Shown piece after piece: positions 44,569 to 56,259 of a stretch of DNA of 64,000 nt (its first letter is position 1; the number at the start of each line of letters is the position of its first letter). Source of the DNA: Diphasiastrum complanatum (Eukaryota; Streptophyta; Lycopodiopsida; Lycopodiales; Lycopodiaceae); contig MU832580.1 in assembly GCA_029204225.1 (NCBI GenBank), forward strand, positions 1-64,000, in the 5' to 3' direction. Under the pieces are notes generated by a model. That model did not search any database, was not told the origin of the DNA, and was given only the letters and a program-made list of their open reading frames with translations. Position numbers and translations under genes: made by a program.

Positions 44569-44844
44569 AGTTAGAATTAAAGTTAGAATCACTGTGCTAC
44601 TGTACTGTGGGTCCTATCAGTGGATAAGGATCAGTTGGCCTTGCCACGAGGCAAGCCGACGGGACACACGTCCCGCCAATGGCAACCTGGGTCATGCATG
44701 GGTTGCTTGAGTGAACAACTATATGTACAGTGTAATTTCATTTTGAAAAATACAGTTCCTATGTGAGCTTGCTGAGGAGAGTGATTTTTTGTCCATGTTA
44801 CTGTGTAGCATGATCTGTGTTCCTGTGCAAAGCAAATTCTAAGT
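44569..44844 (+). repeat. 3' LTR of copia A
   Basis: 276 bases, collinear with 40583-40858 and followed by the aggat duplication. Confidence 0.9.
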
Positions 44845-44849
44845 AGGAT

Positions 44850-45315
44850 GACCCAACCTTCTATGCCACAACTCCTCCTTAGATAACAAAGCAACTTCAC
44901 AAAGGTTTCAATTCTCATAAGAATTCAACTTAAAAATTCCACCACATCTGGATCCATCAGCTAGGATCTCATCATTTTTCTTGATAAAGCAAGTATTGGA
45001 GTTGAACTTTACATCAAAATCATTATCAAGCAACTTTCCCACACTAATTAAGTTCTTTGTAAGCTTTGGAATGAAAAGAACATTAGAAAGTGCAAGAACT
45101 TTTGAAGAAGAAAGTTTCAAAGGAATGTTGCCAATTCCTTCTATAGAGCATTCATGATCATTAGCAGTGTAAATAGATCTCTTAAGTCCTTTGTAAGGTA
45201 GAATTGAGTCAAATGACTCCTTTGAACTGCACATATGTGAAGAAGCTCCACTATCTATGTACCAAGCTCCATCTTTCTTGAAAGGTGATGAAGAAAAATT
45301 GGACACCATGAGTGA
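44850..45315 (-). pseudogene. Copia B: protease and start of integrase
   Basis: The minus-strand frame from 45315 reads MVSNFSSSPFKKDGAWYIDSGASSHMC, with the catalytic DSGA, and continues through the usual IPLKLSSSKV and LTKNLISVGKLL. A stop follows LNSYEN at about 44908. LWHRRLGHP, the first half of the integrase zinc domain, ends at the copia A target site. Confidence 0.88.
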
Positions 45316-46050
45316 TGTTAAATTCACATGTGTGGATTGTCCACAACATGTACTTGTGATCTCCTAAGGTGTGTAGATGCACCAAGATCAAGACTAGATT
45401 GAGATTCAAGATCAATCTTAGATCCTATGGAAAAAACACACTACTACATGCATTCAATCACTTCCAACTCTCACTCACACGTGTGGGAAGTATTCAAAAA
45501 ATAATCTAAGTAAAAACAAGCTGCTCTCCTCGGGTAGAGAGAAAAAAACATCATGAGCTCTCGGGTAGAGAGAGAAAGCTAGAAATCCAATAACTCACAA
45601 AATCCATAAAATCACCAAATCAATTAGATACAAAATGAGGAGAACAATGATACTAGTAGATCCACGAGCTACCACTATGCTTAACTATGATTGGACCATA
45701 CTTTGTCACATCTTGATCCTATTGGACCATTCATCCATGCATCTCTTAATTCTATTGGACTATATTTAAGCACACCTCAATTTTCTATTGGACCTCACAA
45801 GGTTCCACCTCTAAATCCTATTGGACCTCTTGGAATTCATCAAACAAAAGCTTTACACTTGTCTAAACTCTAATTGGCACGTGTTTAGCCTCTTACTCTA
45901 TTTTGGCTCAATAGTGGCATTACAAGTGGAAATGCATAATTTGCCATCTATGCCAAATTTATTGCTATCAACGTCCTACACCTATATGCTTGATGTAAAA
46001 AACATAAGACCCCTGTATCTAACATAGATAATCTTTTTTAATTCTTCAAA
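45316..46050 (-). repeat. 3' LTR of copia C
   Basis: 735 bases. On the minus strand it should start tgtgaagaatt; the present copy reads tttgaagaatt. It is preceded internally by ttttaggatcact, a weak polypurine tract. Confidence 0.88.
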
Positions 46051-46115
46051 AGTGATCCTAAAAAGTTATCTATGAAGATTTGAGCATTGATCTTGATATA
46101 ACTCCAAGATTAGAT

Positions 46116-46586
46116 CTATGCTTGATGAAAGCACTTTTGCTCAAAGGCTTGGTGAGTAGATCGGCAATACAAGAGGACGAGTTGACATGCTCCAAATAGA
46201 TTTCTCTTTTCTCTCACAAAATGGTGTGCCACTTCTATGTGCTTGCTTCTTGCATGAAATATGGGATTATTGGCAAGAGCTTGGGCCGAGATGTTATTAC
46301 ACTTGATCATTGGTAGATCATCCTCCTTGATGCACTTTAGCTCCATTAATAACCTCTTGATCCAAAGCACTTCTTTGGTAGTTGTAGTGAGTGCTTTGTA
46401 CTCGGCCTCACATGAAGAGAGAGATATAGTATCTTGCTTTTTGGAAAGCCAAGATATTAGATTGCCTCCAAGAAAGATAGTGTATGCACTAATAGACTTT
46501 CGACCCATCTTGTCACTTGCAAAGTCCGAATCTGAGTAGCCGATAATGGATAGATCTCCATAAATTGACTCAATTTGTGCACACAA
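46116..46586 (-). pseudogene. Copia C: RNase H
   Basis: The frame reads GYSDSDFASDKMGRKSI, SSCEAEYKALTTTTKEVLW and HARSKHIEVAHHFVREK. A shift near 46210 then replaces the normal C-terminus by an unrelated tail. The part of RT between DPNKGDERSF (46640) and this frame is largely deleted. Confidence 0.88.
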
Positions 46587-46628
46587 AAACTTAGATCGGG
46601 CCTATAATGGTAAGCCAAATCAAGGAGC

Positions 46629-47456
46629 CTACAAGACTCCTAAAAATGTGATGTTTTCAAAGGATCTTTCATCACCTTTATTAGGATCTTTTACAATTTG
46701 CTTCATTGGAGTATCTATGCTCATAGAATTTTCCATATGAAAATTTTTCAACATAGAGTGAGCATATCTAGATTGGCATATAAAGACATGATTTTCATAA
46801 AAATCAATTTCTAGGCCTAGGATGTAATGCATCTCTCCTAGATCTTGCATTTCAAACTCACATCCAAGTGCTAGCTTGGTTTCATCAACTAGCTTGATAC
46901 AACTTCCACAAAGAATAATGTCATTAACATAAATTAGAAGAATGACAATATTATTATCAACAAACTTTAGATACAAGGAAGGATCATAGTCACTAAGAGT
47001 AAATCCTAGTGAGATAAGAAAATAATTAAGTCTTGAATACCATGATCTTGGTGCTTGCTTGAGTCCATAAAGACTTTTGAAGAGCAAACACACTTTGGAC
47101 TCATCCTTGATGAATCCTTGAGGTTGTTCCATATAGATCTCCTCCTCAAGATAACCATTTAGAAAATCATTGGATACATCTAATTGGAACACCTTCCACT
47201 TGAAAAAACAAGCAAGAGAAATAAGAATTCTTATTGTCACCATCTTTGCAACGGGTGCAAAGGTCTCCTCATAATCAAGACCATGGATTTGAGCAAATCC
47301 TTCGGCACATAATCTTGCTTTATGCTTGTTGATGGTGCCATCATGATTGAACTTGATCCGAAATACCCACTTGCAACCAATCACATGCTTGTTGGATGGA
47401 GGATCCACAAGCTCCCAAGTATTGTTGGTGATCAATGCATCATACTCTTGCTTCAT
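46629..47456 (-). pseudogene. Copia C: reverse transcriptase
   Basis: A 275-codon frame with GCKWVFRIKFNHDGTINKHK, ETFAPVAKMVTIRILISLAC, FQLDVSNDFLNGYLEEEIYM and SLYGLKQAPRSWYSRL. The catalytic box reads YVND instead of YVDD, so a metal-binding Asp is replaced by Asn. This alone should inactivate the enzyme. Confidence 0.92.
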
Positions 47457-48514
47457 GACATCATACCACTCCTTGGTATTGAGTGCCTCTTGTACATTCT
47501 TTGGCTCTTCATGAGAGACATAGTGGAATCAAGATCCACTTGTTTGTCTTTGTCAACATATGAGAGCCTCTTAGGCTCGGATCTATCTCTCATGGATCTT
47601 CTTGGTGAGAAAATCTGAGGAGAGTCTTCTTCAAATCTCGACCCCATCACATCATGATTGTCTTCAAAATCAATAATCGATGATGCATCCATAGATTTCT
47701 TGATCTTGGCCTCTTCAAAAGATGAGTGTTGATCTTCATGAAAGACAACATATCTACTTTCAATAACTTGAGAAGTAGAGAGTATAAAGACTCTATAGGC
47801 CTTCTTGGTGGATGAGTATCCAACCATGATCCCTTTACATGTGCTAGGATCTTGCTTCTTCCTTGTTTCCAAGGGAATATGGACAAAGCATAAGCATCCA
47901 ACAACTCTAAGGTGATCAACCTTAGGCTTCTTCAAAAATAAGATTTCATATGGTGACTTTCCTCCAAGAGCTATATGTGGGAGCCTATTGCAAAGATAAT
48001 TTGCACAATAAATGGCTTCTCCCCAAAAATCTTTGGGCAAAGATGCCTCAATTCTCATAGATTTTGCACATTGACATAGAGATCTATTCTTTCTCTCGGC
48101 CACTCCATTTTGAGATGGAGAGTAGGCACAAGAGAACTCTCTTTTAATGCCTTCAAGCTCACAAAAATCTTGAAATTTATTGGAGATATATTCACCACCT
48201 CCATCACTTCTAAGAGCTTTAATCTTGAATGAGAATTGCTTCTCTACATAAGCTTTGAAAATAAGGAAATGATCAAACACCATAGATTTAGAAGCAAGAA
48301 GATATATCCAAGTGAATCTTGTGTAATCATCAATGAAAGTAACAAAACAAGTGGCTCCTCTCTTGCTTGTAGTTGATGAGAAATGCACATCCGAGTGGAT
48401 TAACTCCAAAGGATGCTTTCTTTTGATAGAAGATCTTGTAAATGGCTTTTTGTGAGATTTAGCAATAGCACAAGCCTCACAAGGCTTGATCTTCTTGGAG
48501 AGTGACTTTGGCAA
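47453..48514 (-). pseudogene. Copia C: integrase
   Basis: A 353-codon frame with CEACAIAKSH, LIHSDVHFSS, RSDGGGEYIS and SPSQNGVAERKN, so the DDE triad is kept. The linker after it includes RSEPKRLSYVDKDKQVDL. The frame overlaps RT with a shift at about 47455. A stop (taa near 48533) separates it from the zinc-domain start. Confidence 0.92.
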
Positions 48515-48583
48515 GCCAATAGCTTTGGCTTATTTGATCATAGAGAGCATGGATTTGTAGTTGGGATGTCCCAACCTCCTATG

Positions 48584-49330
48584 TCATAATTCCTCCATAG
48601 AGAGCTTGTTCACAAGAGCAACATTACAAGCATTCACATACTCATTTGGATCTAGTTTATAGATGCCACCAAATCTAGATCCTAATGCAAGTATCTCATC
48701 ATTCTTCTTGATAGTGCAAGTATCAACATTGAATTTTACATCAAGGCCATTATCAAGCAATTGGCCAACACTAATAAGATTCTTGGTAAGCTTAGGTACA
48801 TAAAGGACTTTAGAGAGAGAAAGAACTTTAGAGGATGCAAGCTTCAAGGGAATGTTCCCTATGCCTTCAATAGGACATTCAAAATCATTTGTAGTGTATA
48901 TTGATTTCTTGACTCCATCATAAGGTGCAATAGAAGAGAAAGAGTCCTTGGAGCTACACATATGTGAAGAGGCTCCACTATCAATATACCATAGGCCGTC
49001 CTTCTTGAAAGGAGTGGATCAGAAGCTAGAGACCATAAGAGATCCCTCTCCATCACTTGCAATAGTGTCTTCCTTCTCATTGGTGATGTTGGCTTGCTTG
49101 AGTTGATTCTTCTTCTTGAAGCAATTGGTGGCATAATGGCCTCTCTTGCCACAATAAAAGTACTTGATCTTCTTCTTCTTGAGCTTGGATGATGAAGCAT
49201 CAGAGGAATTATCTTACTCCTCATCTTTGTCTTTGTATTTGGCTTTGTCCTTGCTTGAGGATTGTTGATATTAGTTTTTGCTCCTCCCTTTGTGCTTGTC
49301 CTTGGAAAAGAGGGCTTTGCCATCATTATG
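48584..49330 (-). pseudogene. Copia C: zinc knuckle and protease
   Basis: The minus strand reads KYFYCGKRGHYATNCF near 49165-49110, a knuckle whose first Cys is Tyr. Then come ASDGEGSLMVSSF, a stop, and GLWYIDSGASSHMC, the protease active site, followed by the frame 48961-48584 up to SMEEL and another stop before HRRLGHP. Other ORFs over this stretch are shadow frames. Confidence 0.85.
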
Positions 49331-49353
49331 AGTGAGAGAAAGCTTGTCCATCC

Positions 49354-49935
49354 TCAAGAGCTTATACTCTTGTCTTGATTCTTCAGAATGAGCACACTTT
49401 GGAGAGCCTCCAAACTTGGTAGCTCCTCATTAATGGCATAGGATTGGACAAGGTTATCAAATTCACTTCTCAAGCCATTGAGAATGACTTGAACTAGCTC
49501 ATTTTGATTGATAGAATCACCAATAGAAGCAAGTTTTCTATGAATATCTTTTACTCTCAAAACATAACTAGATGCACTCTCATCACTCTTTTGGCTACTT
49601 TGAAAGATTTGATTTCTAAGAGTGAGAAGCCTAGAGGTAATTTTAGCCTCATATATAGTCTTGAGACAATCCCAAGCTTCTTTGGCTGTTGTACAAGTAC
49701 CTATCTCCCTCAATATCTCATTAGAGACATTCATCTTAATGTAGTGGAGAGCCATCCTAGCTCTCTTTTTGTATTTTTGAACCTCTTGAAGAACTTGTGG
49801 TTCTTCTTCAAGGTCAAGAACTATGTCCATCACGTCTTGAAGGATCAAGATGGACTCCATCCTCATTTTCCAAATTGAATAGTTTGAAGTGGTCAATCTT
49901 TCACTTGGTTCCAACAAGGATGAACCCATTGAAGA
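49354..49935 (-). pseudogene. Copia C: gag
   Basis: The frame likely starts at the Met of MSSMGSSLLEPSERLTTSNY near 49935 and includes WKMRMESILILQDVMDIV, ALHYIKMNVSNEILREIGTC and SRLLTLRNQIFQSSQ, the UBN2 gag. It stops at 49354 before the knuckle. It closely resembles gag of copia G (SSNYSTWKVRMESLLEL). Confidence 0.9.
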
Positions 49936-49992
49936 CATTTGAAGTGAAGAAAACTCAAATGATGAACAATAAATGTTGCTACACACTCTCAA

Positions 49993-50682
49993 TAGGATCC
50001 AATAATAGAGTACTATCTCCTCCTATGAAAGATCTTGCAACTACTTGTGAATTGATTCTCACTAGCTACACAAATCTCTCTAAAACAAGATCTATTTCAC
50101 ATCAAATGATGGAGTATAGGCAAAGTTAGGATCAAACACTCTTAGCACGTGTGAAGTACTCTAAGAAACCAAATTTGACTCAAATACAATGATATTGCAT
50201 GAAACAAAATGGCTAAGATCTCAAAACAGTGCCTAGATCACATATAGATGAGATTGGCAAGCATACAACTGTGATTTTGGATCATCCAAGCAATCTCTTG
50301 ACCAAACCAAATGTGTCCACCCAGGTCTAGGTGCCCTACCTAACCCTCTTCAAAATCTTATAACTTCTGATTGGCTCAACCAAATGGAATGAAACTGATT
50401 GCATAAAAAACCAGACAAAAATAGCTTCAAAACAAGGTATCAAGCAAGATAAATGGATCAAGCATGAGAGAGAACTTCCAAACTGAAATTGGATGTTCCT
50501 CACACGTGTCTGAGCATCTGATTTCATACAGTACCAGGTCAGACCCAATCAATGTCCTTTTGATCTCTTTTCATCCAAGATTGAACAAGATAGCTAGGAA
50601 AATGGGCCTTGACAACTTCTAGCTCAAGATTGATGAAAATTTTTTCACTTAGATGGATCAAAATGCATGGTAACCTTAGGTA
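49993..50682 (-). other. Leader of copia C
   Basis: About 700 bases between gag and the primer site with no coding-strand ORF of note. This is the expected untranslated leader. Confidence 0.6.
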
Positions 50683-50695
50683 GGCTCTGATACCA
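50683..50695 (-). promoter_or_regulatory. Primer binding site of copia C
   Basis: The minus strand reads tggtatcagagcc directly after the LTR, complementary to initiator Met tRNA. Confidence 0.93.
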
Positions 50696-51430
50696 TGTTA
50701 AATTCACATGTGTGGATTGTCCACAACATGTACTTGTGATCTCCTAAGGTGTGTAGATGTACCAAGATCAAGACTAGATTGAGATTCAAGATCAATCTTA
50801 GATCCTATGGCAAAAACACACTACTACATGCATTCAATCACTTCCAACTCTCACTCACACGTGTGGGAAGTATTCAAAAAATAATCTAAGTAAAAACAAG
50901 CTGCTCTCCTCGGGTAGAGAGAGAAAAAAAATCAAGAGCTCTCGGGTAGAGAGAGAAAGCTAGAAATCCAATAACTCACAAAATCCATAAAATCACCAAA
51001 TAAATTAGATCCAAAATGAGGAGTACAATGATACTAGTAGATCCACAAGATACCACTATGCTTAGCTATGGTTGGACCATACTTTGTCACCTCTTGATCC
51101 TATTGGACCATTCATCCATGCACCTCTTAATTCTATTGGACTATATTCAAGCACACCTCAATTTCCTCTTGGACCTCACAAGGTTCCACCTCTAAATCCT
51201 ATTGGACCTTTTGGAATTCATCAAACAAAAGCTTTACACTTGTCTACACTCTAATTGGCACGTGTTTAGCCTCTTACTCTATTTTGGCTCAATAGTGGCA
51301 TTACAAGTGGAAATGCCTAATTTGCCATCTATGCCAAATTTATTGCTATCAACATCCTACACCTAGATGCATGATGTAAAAAACATAACCCCCTATATCT
51401 AACATAGATAATCTTTTTCAATTCTTCACA
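50696..51430 (-). repeat. 5' LTR of copia C
   Basis: 735 bases. On the minus strand it runs from tgtgaagaatt to tttaaca. It is followed on the plus strand by the agtga duplication and copia B gag. Confidence 0.92.
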
Positions 51431-52150
51431 AGTGATCCTTCTCCATCACTTGCAACAGAATCTTCTTCTTGGAGATATTAGCTTGCTTGAGTTGGTTTTT
51501 TTTCTTAAAGCAATTAGAGGCATAGTGCCCCTTCTTGCCATAGAAGAAACACTTCACTTTCTTCTTCTTGGTCTTTGAAGTAGAAGGATGAGATGTATCA
51601 TTCTCTTCACCATCTTTGTCTCGATATTTGGCTTTGTCTTTGTTGGATGCTTGAGAGAACCGGTTCTTACTCCTTCCTTTATGCTTGTCTTTGACAAAGA
51701 GGGCTTTGTCACTTACACCATGCTCAATTTTGTTCATCTTGGAAAGTTTATAGCTTTGCCTAGATTCTTCAGAAATAAGAATTCCTTGTAGAGTTTCTAG
51801 ATTAGGCATTTCCTCCTTAATGGCAAAAGACTAAAGAATATTATCATAGTCATCTTTCAAGCCATTTAAAATGAGTTGAACTAGCTCATCTTGGTTAATA
51901 GTAACACCAACACAAGAAAGCTCTCTATGTAAATCTTTAACTCTTAGAACATAGTTTGATGCACTGTCTTCACTTCTTTGGAAACTTTGAAAAATCTGAT
52001 TCCTAAGAATGAGTATTCTAGAAGTATTCTTTGCTTCATAGATGGACTTAAGTGCATCCCGAACTTCTTCGACTGTAGTGCAAGATCCTATCTCTCTCAG
52101 GATTTCATTAGATACATTCATCTTAATGTAATGTAGAAGATGACAAATCC
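51431..52150 (-). pseudogene. Copia B: gag and zinc knuckle
   Basis: Frames 52154-51831 and 51809-51426 carry LHYIKMNVSNEILREIGSC, SRILILRNQIFQSFQRS and MPNLETLQGILISEESRQS, then a lysine-rich linker and the knuckle CFFYGKKGHYASNCF, whose second Cys is Tyr. One stop (near 51830) splits gag. The first ~80 residues of gag are missing beyond 52150, where copia D debris begins. Confidence 0.88.
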
Positions 52151-52260
52151 GCAATGCTATTCTTGTTAGGATTTTGTGTCTAGAATTGATCTAGGTTGAT
52201 CTTAATCTTAAGTAGATTGATAGATCAAGTAATCTGACAACCAATCCCTCTTGAGGATCA
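52151..52260. other. Junction between copias B and D
   Basis: About 100 bases with no clear match to either element. Neither an LTR end nor a target duplication can be read, so the break may be a deletion junction. Confidence 0.4.
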
Positions 52261-54930
52261 GATTAGGATCCACTCTTGGTCTTTTTTGTACTTTTTGCAC
52301 ATCGTCCACATACACAGCCACAATGATGATCTTCCCATACACATTGGAATCAACCATCAATGGCTTGAATCATTGTACCATTGTCGAGCTGACTGTTTTA
52401 GACCGTAGATACTTCTATGCATTCTGCATGCATAATTGAGATGTGAATTCGAGACATAACCTGTTGTTGATCCATGTAGGCCTCCTCGTCTAACTCACCA
52501 TGCAAGAAGGTTGTCTTCTCATCCACAATGTGGATCCTGAGGTCACAAGCAACTGCATATGCAAATAACAAACATAGGGACGAATGTTTCATGACAGGAG
52601 AGAAGGTTTTAGAGTAGTCAATACCATATCTCTGAGAAAATTCCTTCGCTACCAATCTTGTCTTGTATTTTGAGACATTCCCATTGGGTCCATACTTGAG
52701 CTTGGACCCATTTGTCCTTCTCTGGACATTCAATTGCTTCCTCGAAAGTTTGTGGTTTGCCATTGAATCCATAGAACTCTTCTGATGTAGAAGTGGAGCT
52801 GTCTGGCACGTATTTTGCTAGCGCTCTTCGTGGTGTTGTCGACCTTCTAGGAGATCCTTTCAGGATAGCAATGCCTTTGTCTTTGTCTCTGCTAGGTTCG
52901 GAACCATCTTGGTTTACAGGTACTGTAGTAGTAGGCTGCTTCTCGAACCTTTCATCTTCTGATTCATCACTCAAATGTGAAGCAACTCAAAAAACTTCAT
53001 TTTCGTGTTCGTCTTCTACTCCCTATGTCACTGGTGACAAATCATAGTACTGTCTTTCCAAAACTTCATAGCTGACAGGATCGTCATTGGCCATGGTCCT
53101 GCTCTCATCAAATTTGACATCTCTCACTGTCTTCAAAGTATTCGTGTCTAGCATGTAGACTCTGCAGTATGACAAATTGTTGTCACAACCTACTAGAAAT
53201 TCTTGTTCAGCTTTCTCATCAAGCCTCTTTCGAAGCTTATCAAGAATATGTGATAAGCTACACAACCAAAGATTCTGATGTGAGACAGGTTGGGCTTTCT
53301 ACCCCACCATAATTCGTGTGGTGTCATGTGAAGGACACCAAACTTCCCTGTCCTGTTTTGGATGTATGCAGTTGTAGCTACTGCTTCAGCCCACAGTACT
53401 CTTGGAGCTTTTGAGTAGGCCATCATGCATCTGACAGCTTTCATTAGGGTCCTATTCTTCCTCTCTGCAACACCGTTGTGCTGCGGTGTGTAGGCTGCAG
53501 TCCTCCTGTGAATGATGCCATGATCATTGCAGAAGCCAGTGAAGCGATTCGAGATGTATTCGCCACATGGATTTGTCCTAATCTGCTTCACTTTGTTGCC
53601 TATGCATCTCTCAACCTAGTTCACATACTCTGTGAATCTATCAAGTGTTTCAGATTTATTCAGAATAAAGTACACTCTGGCAAATTTACTATAATCATCA
53701 ATGGAAGTTATGTAATATTTTGAGCCTCCTACTGAGATCACATTGAAAGGCCCACAGATGTCAGAATGCACCAACTCCAGAATCTCGGTCGTTCTGTAGG
53801 AGTCTTTGAAAAATGGAGTGAGTGATATTTTACCCTTCAAACATGCATCACAGGTGGTCGAACCGGTTGCATTCGAGATGCTGACCCCTGTTATTGCTCC
53901 ATGATGGCTTGCTTGGTAGAGTGCCATTGAGTTCATGTGGCATAGTCTCCTGTGCCATAGAGGTTCTGGCGAGTCATCATGAGTCTGATGCACATGATCT
54001 CTAGACAAGCGTACCTTCAGGTGATATAGACTACATTTCCTTCTACCTTGAGCGATCACGGTACTGCAACTGGCGTCAACCACATTGCATGCTTCGTCAA
54101 AAAACATCACACGCATCCGTACGTCAGCTATTCTTGCCACAAAAAGCAATTCTTGCTGCAGTGTAGACACGAACAGAACGTCTTCGAGTCATCTGTCTCT
54201 GCCATTGGTGTTGAGCCATAGTGAACCAATATTGTTCACTTGATGTTTGGATCCATCTCCAAGAACTATGAATCTTGAAGGATCGGCACTTTGGAAATCA
54301 GACATAATTTGTCTTGATGTCACAAAGTGTGAGGTATCTCCTGAGTTAGGATCACCTCTTGTGTGTCAGGCGTTGACGCTGCACACACGTCTGCACAAAT
54401 GTAGACGGTCGAACAATTTTTGTCTGATCTCTCTTCGCCCATTTTCAAGATCTCGGCATCCTCGACATGGGAAGAACTGTTGTTGTTTTCTTGTATGTTC
54501 TGTGCTGATTTGTCCCTCGGGTTCAGGCGACAATCCATGGCTGCATGATCCTTCTTGTGGCAGTGGATACAATCAATTTTTGGATTGAGCCAACATGTAT
54601 CAACTGTGTGCCCATCTCATCTGCATCTCATGCAAGTCTTCTTTTCTCCACCTTGTTGTTTCGACCTCCTTTTGCTCTTCCAGTTGTCTTTGCTTGTCCC
54701 CTCTACTTGTTGATCACGATCCTGCCTTTGATTCGACTCCCTCTTAGGCTTGAGTTGTTTCTTGGACTTTTCTTTGTTGCCGTAGAAGGTCTGGTCAGAA
54801 CCATCCTTGTGATCAAGGTGCATCAGCTGATCTTCCAGCATCATTATTTGACTTCTTGATTTTGTCTGAAATCTTGTGAGTAGTGTATCCAACATCTCCT
54901 TAGATTTGGAGAGTAGACAGACATTGTTGA
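52260..54930 (-). pseudogene. Copia D, truncated at both ends
   Basis: Minus-strand order: gag C-terminus with two knuckles (CMRCR..GH.....C with an internal stop, and CIHCHKKDHAAMDC, 54895-54320). GAG-pre-integrase and the first integrase part follow (54170-53616: LWHRRLCHMNSMALYQ, LVHSDICGPFNV), then the rest of integrase (53591-53193: RTNPCGEYISNRF, PQHNGVAERKN), a linker (53265-52618) and RT (52772 to about 52290, ending near a YVDD in a shifted frame). Several shifts separate them. The domain sequences differ from copias B, C and G, so this is another lineage. No LTRs are recognisable; the gag start and RNase H are missing. Confidence 0.88.
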
Positions 54931-55824
54931 TCTACATTTTTTATTAACACAACATCCAACAAAATTTAAACCAAGGTGCGAAATTAAATGAACAAGTGGA
55001 TCAGACACGAATAGCAGCAGACTAATTTACATTCAAGATCATATAATCATACAAATTAATAATGTGCATAACAGCTACAAAATCATCTATTGATCTTCTC
55101 ATTTTTTGTGCGTTGTATGACATACCCGCACAATGCGTTGGCATGAGAGAAGCAATGCTCTCCCACAAGTAGTGTCTCGCTTACTAGTGGACTTGTGGAT
55201 CTACAAATCCCATGCAGAATTGTCTTGCATGCAGGTGGACTCGTATTTTGTATTTTCATCTCTTGCTTACTAGCATTAGACTTCTTCTTGTGTATATGTG
55301 TATCATGTATCAACCGGAAAGTATATAGTCACGTCGCGTAACTTCTAGATTAGAGTGATTAAACATCTACAACTAATCACGAATTACAAAAATGGCAGAT
55401 TAGCCACGACTTAGAGTGCATCTGCTGACGTCATGCTATCAGATTAGATATCTGTACTTCTGGGTACTTGCATAATCTTCTTGACCTTTTTGGAGCATGA
55501 GGGTAGAAAAGGTGTTGCGACGATTCTCGTGTCGTTACTTTCGAGTCGTCTGACTTTCTCCCGCTATAACACAAAAAATTCTCTCACGAATTTTTCGTGT
55601 TCCTGTCTTTTCGTCAGGGTGTTCATGAACATTTTCGCTTTGTGTCTTTTGACTTTCACGTTCGCAAATAGTGAGGGCTGAAAGCTAGCAAAGCTTTGGT
55701 AATAGAAACATTTTGTTTCTTCATTTTTAATCCATAAATGCAAATGTATAGTCTATTGAATGCACATCTATTGAATGCAAATGTATCTATTGATGAATTC
55801 AATGCAATGTATCTATTTTAGCAC
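54931..55824. other. Unassigned stretch upstream of copia D
   Basis: There is no convincing gene. The first part may be the leader or LTR of copia D. The segment 55480-55680 is richer in cg dinucleotides than its surroundings. No second copy is present in the window. Confidence 0.35.
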
Positions 55825-56259
55825 ATGATTTGCATGCTAGAATGCACAATGGAAAGTAATGGAAACCACAATACAATGCATCAATTGGAACTCTTTGTGT
55901 CCACATGCTTTGTGCATGATCATTCCAATGTATGGACCAAAGATTGTCCTATTTCAATCATAAGAATAATGGTAGTGTTTTGCTCTTCAAGTAAAGATTG
56001 TAGAATCTACATGTTTTCCACCAAAGAAGTTTTCAATGGTGGAAGAGTGACCTTTCAAGAGTGGAAGATTTGTAAACTTGAAGAAGAACCTTTGGATCAA
56101 CATCTTATTCAATTCATTGATGGTTTGGAGTCAAGTCAAGTGGAGGAGCAAGCTCAAGACCGGAGGACTCCAAGAAGAACCTTGAGTATCAAGATGGAGC
56201 CATCGAAGCTCAATCATATGGATCAAGCAAGGAATGGTTGTATCAATTACAAGAGCTAG
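55825..56259 (+). other. 144-codon ORF, unrecognised
   Basis: ATG at 55825 to a stop at 56257. The N-terminal part is rich in Met, His and Cys; the C-terminal part is acidic then basic (EEQAQDRRTPRRTL). I recognise no domain, and the composition of the second half resembles retrotransposon leader DNA with many aag and gga words. No ribosomal or splice context supports it. Confidence 0.2.

Larger units (their letters stand above)
40583..44844 (+). mobile_element. Copia A, plus strand, nested in copia B
   Basis: Two 276-bp LTRs (40583-40858 and 44569-44844) are flanked by the 5-bp duplication aggat (40578-40582, 44845-44849). A Met primer site tggtatcagagc is at 40859-40870 and a purine tract at about 44558-44568. 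LTRs differ at roughly 18 positions by eye. The LTR ends read agttagaatt...aattctaagt, not TG...CA. Gag, knuckle, protease, RT and RNase H pieces remain; integrase is deleted. Confidence 0.92.
45316..51430 (-). mobile_element. Copia C, minus strand, nested in copia B
   Basis: Two 735-bp LTRs (45316-46050 and 50696-51430) are flanked by agtga (45311-45315, 51431-51435). A Met primer site is at 50683-50695 on the minus strand. Gag, knuckle, protease, integrase, RT and RNase H are all present in order but are broken by stops and shifts. LTR identity is about 97% by eye. Its proteins closely resemble those of its host copia B, so both belong to one family lineage. Confidence 0.93.
37699..52150 (-). 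mobile_element. Copia B, minus strand, split by copias A and C
   Basis: Read on the minus strand, one element is spread over four pieces: gag and knuckle (52150-51431), protease (45315-44850), integrase through RNase H (40577-38351) and 3' LTR (38333-37699). The joins are exact: removing copia C and one agtga restores GEGSL followed by MVSNF, and removing copia A and one aggat restores LWHRRLGHP followed by NFKSM. Its 5' LTR and the start of gag are missing beyond about 52150. It is inserted at the right edge of R2 copy 2. Confidence 0.92.

Noticed and set aside
49504-50129. Plus-strand ORFs over copia C gag and leader
   Set aside because: Antisense shadows of a recognisable gag frame.
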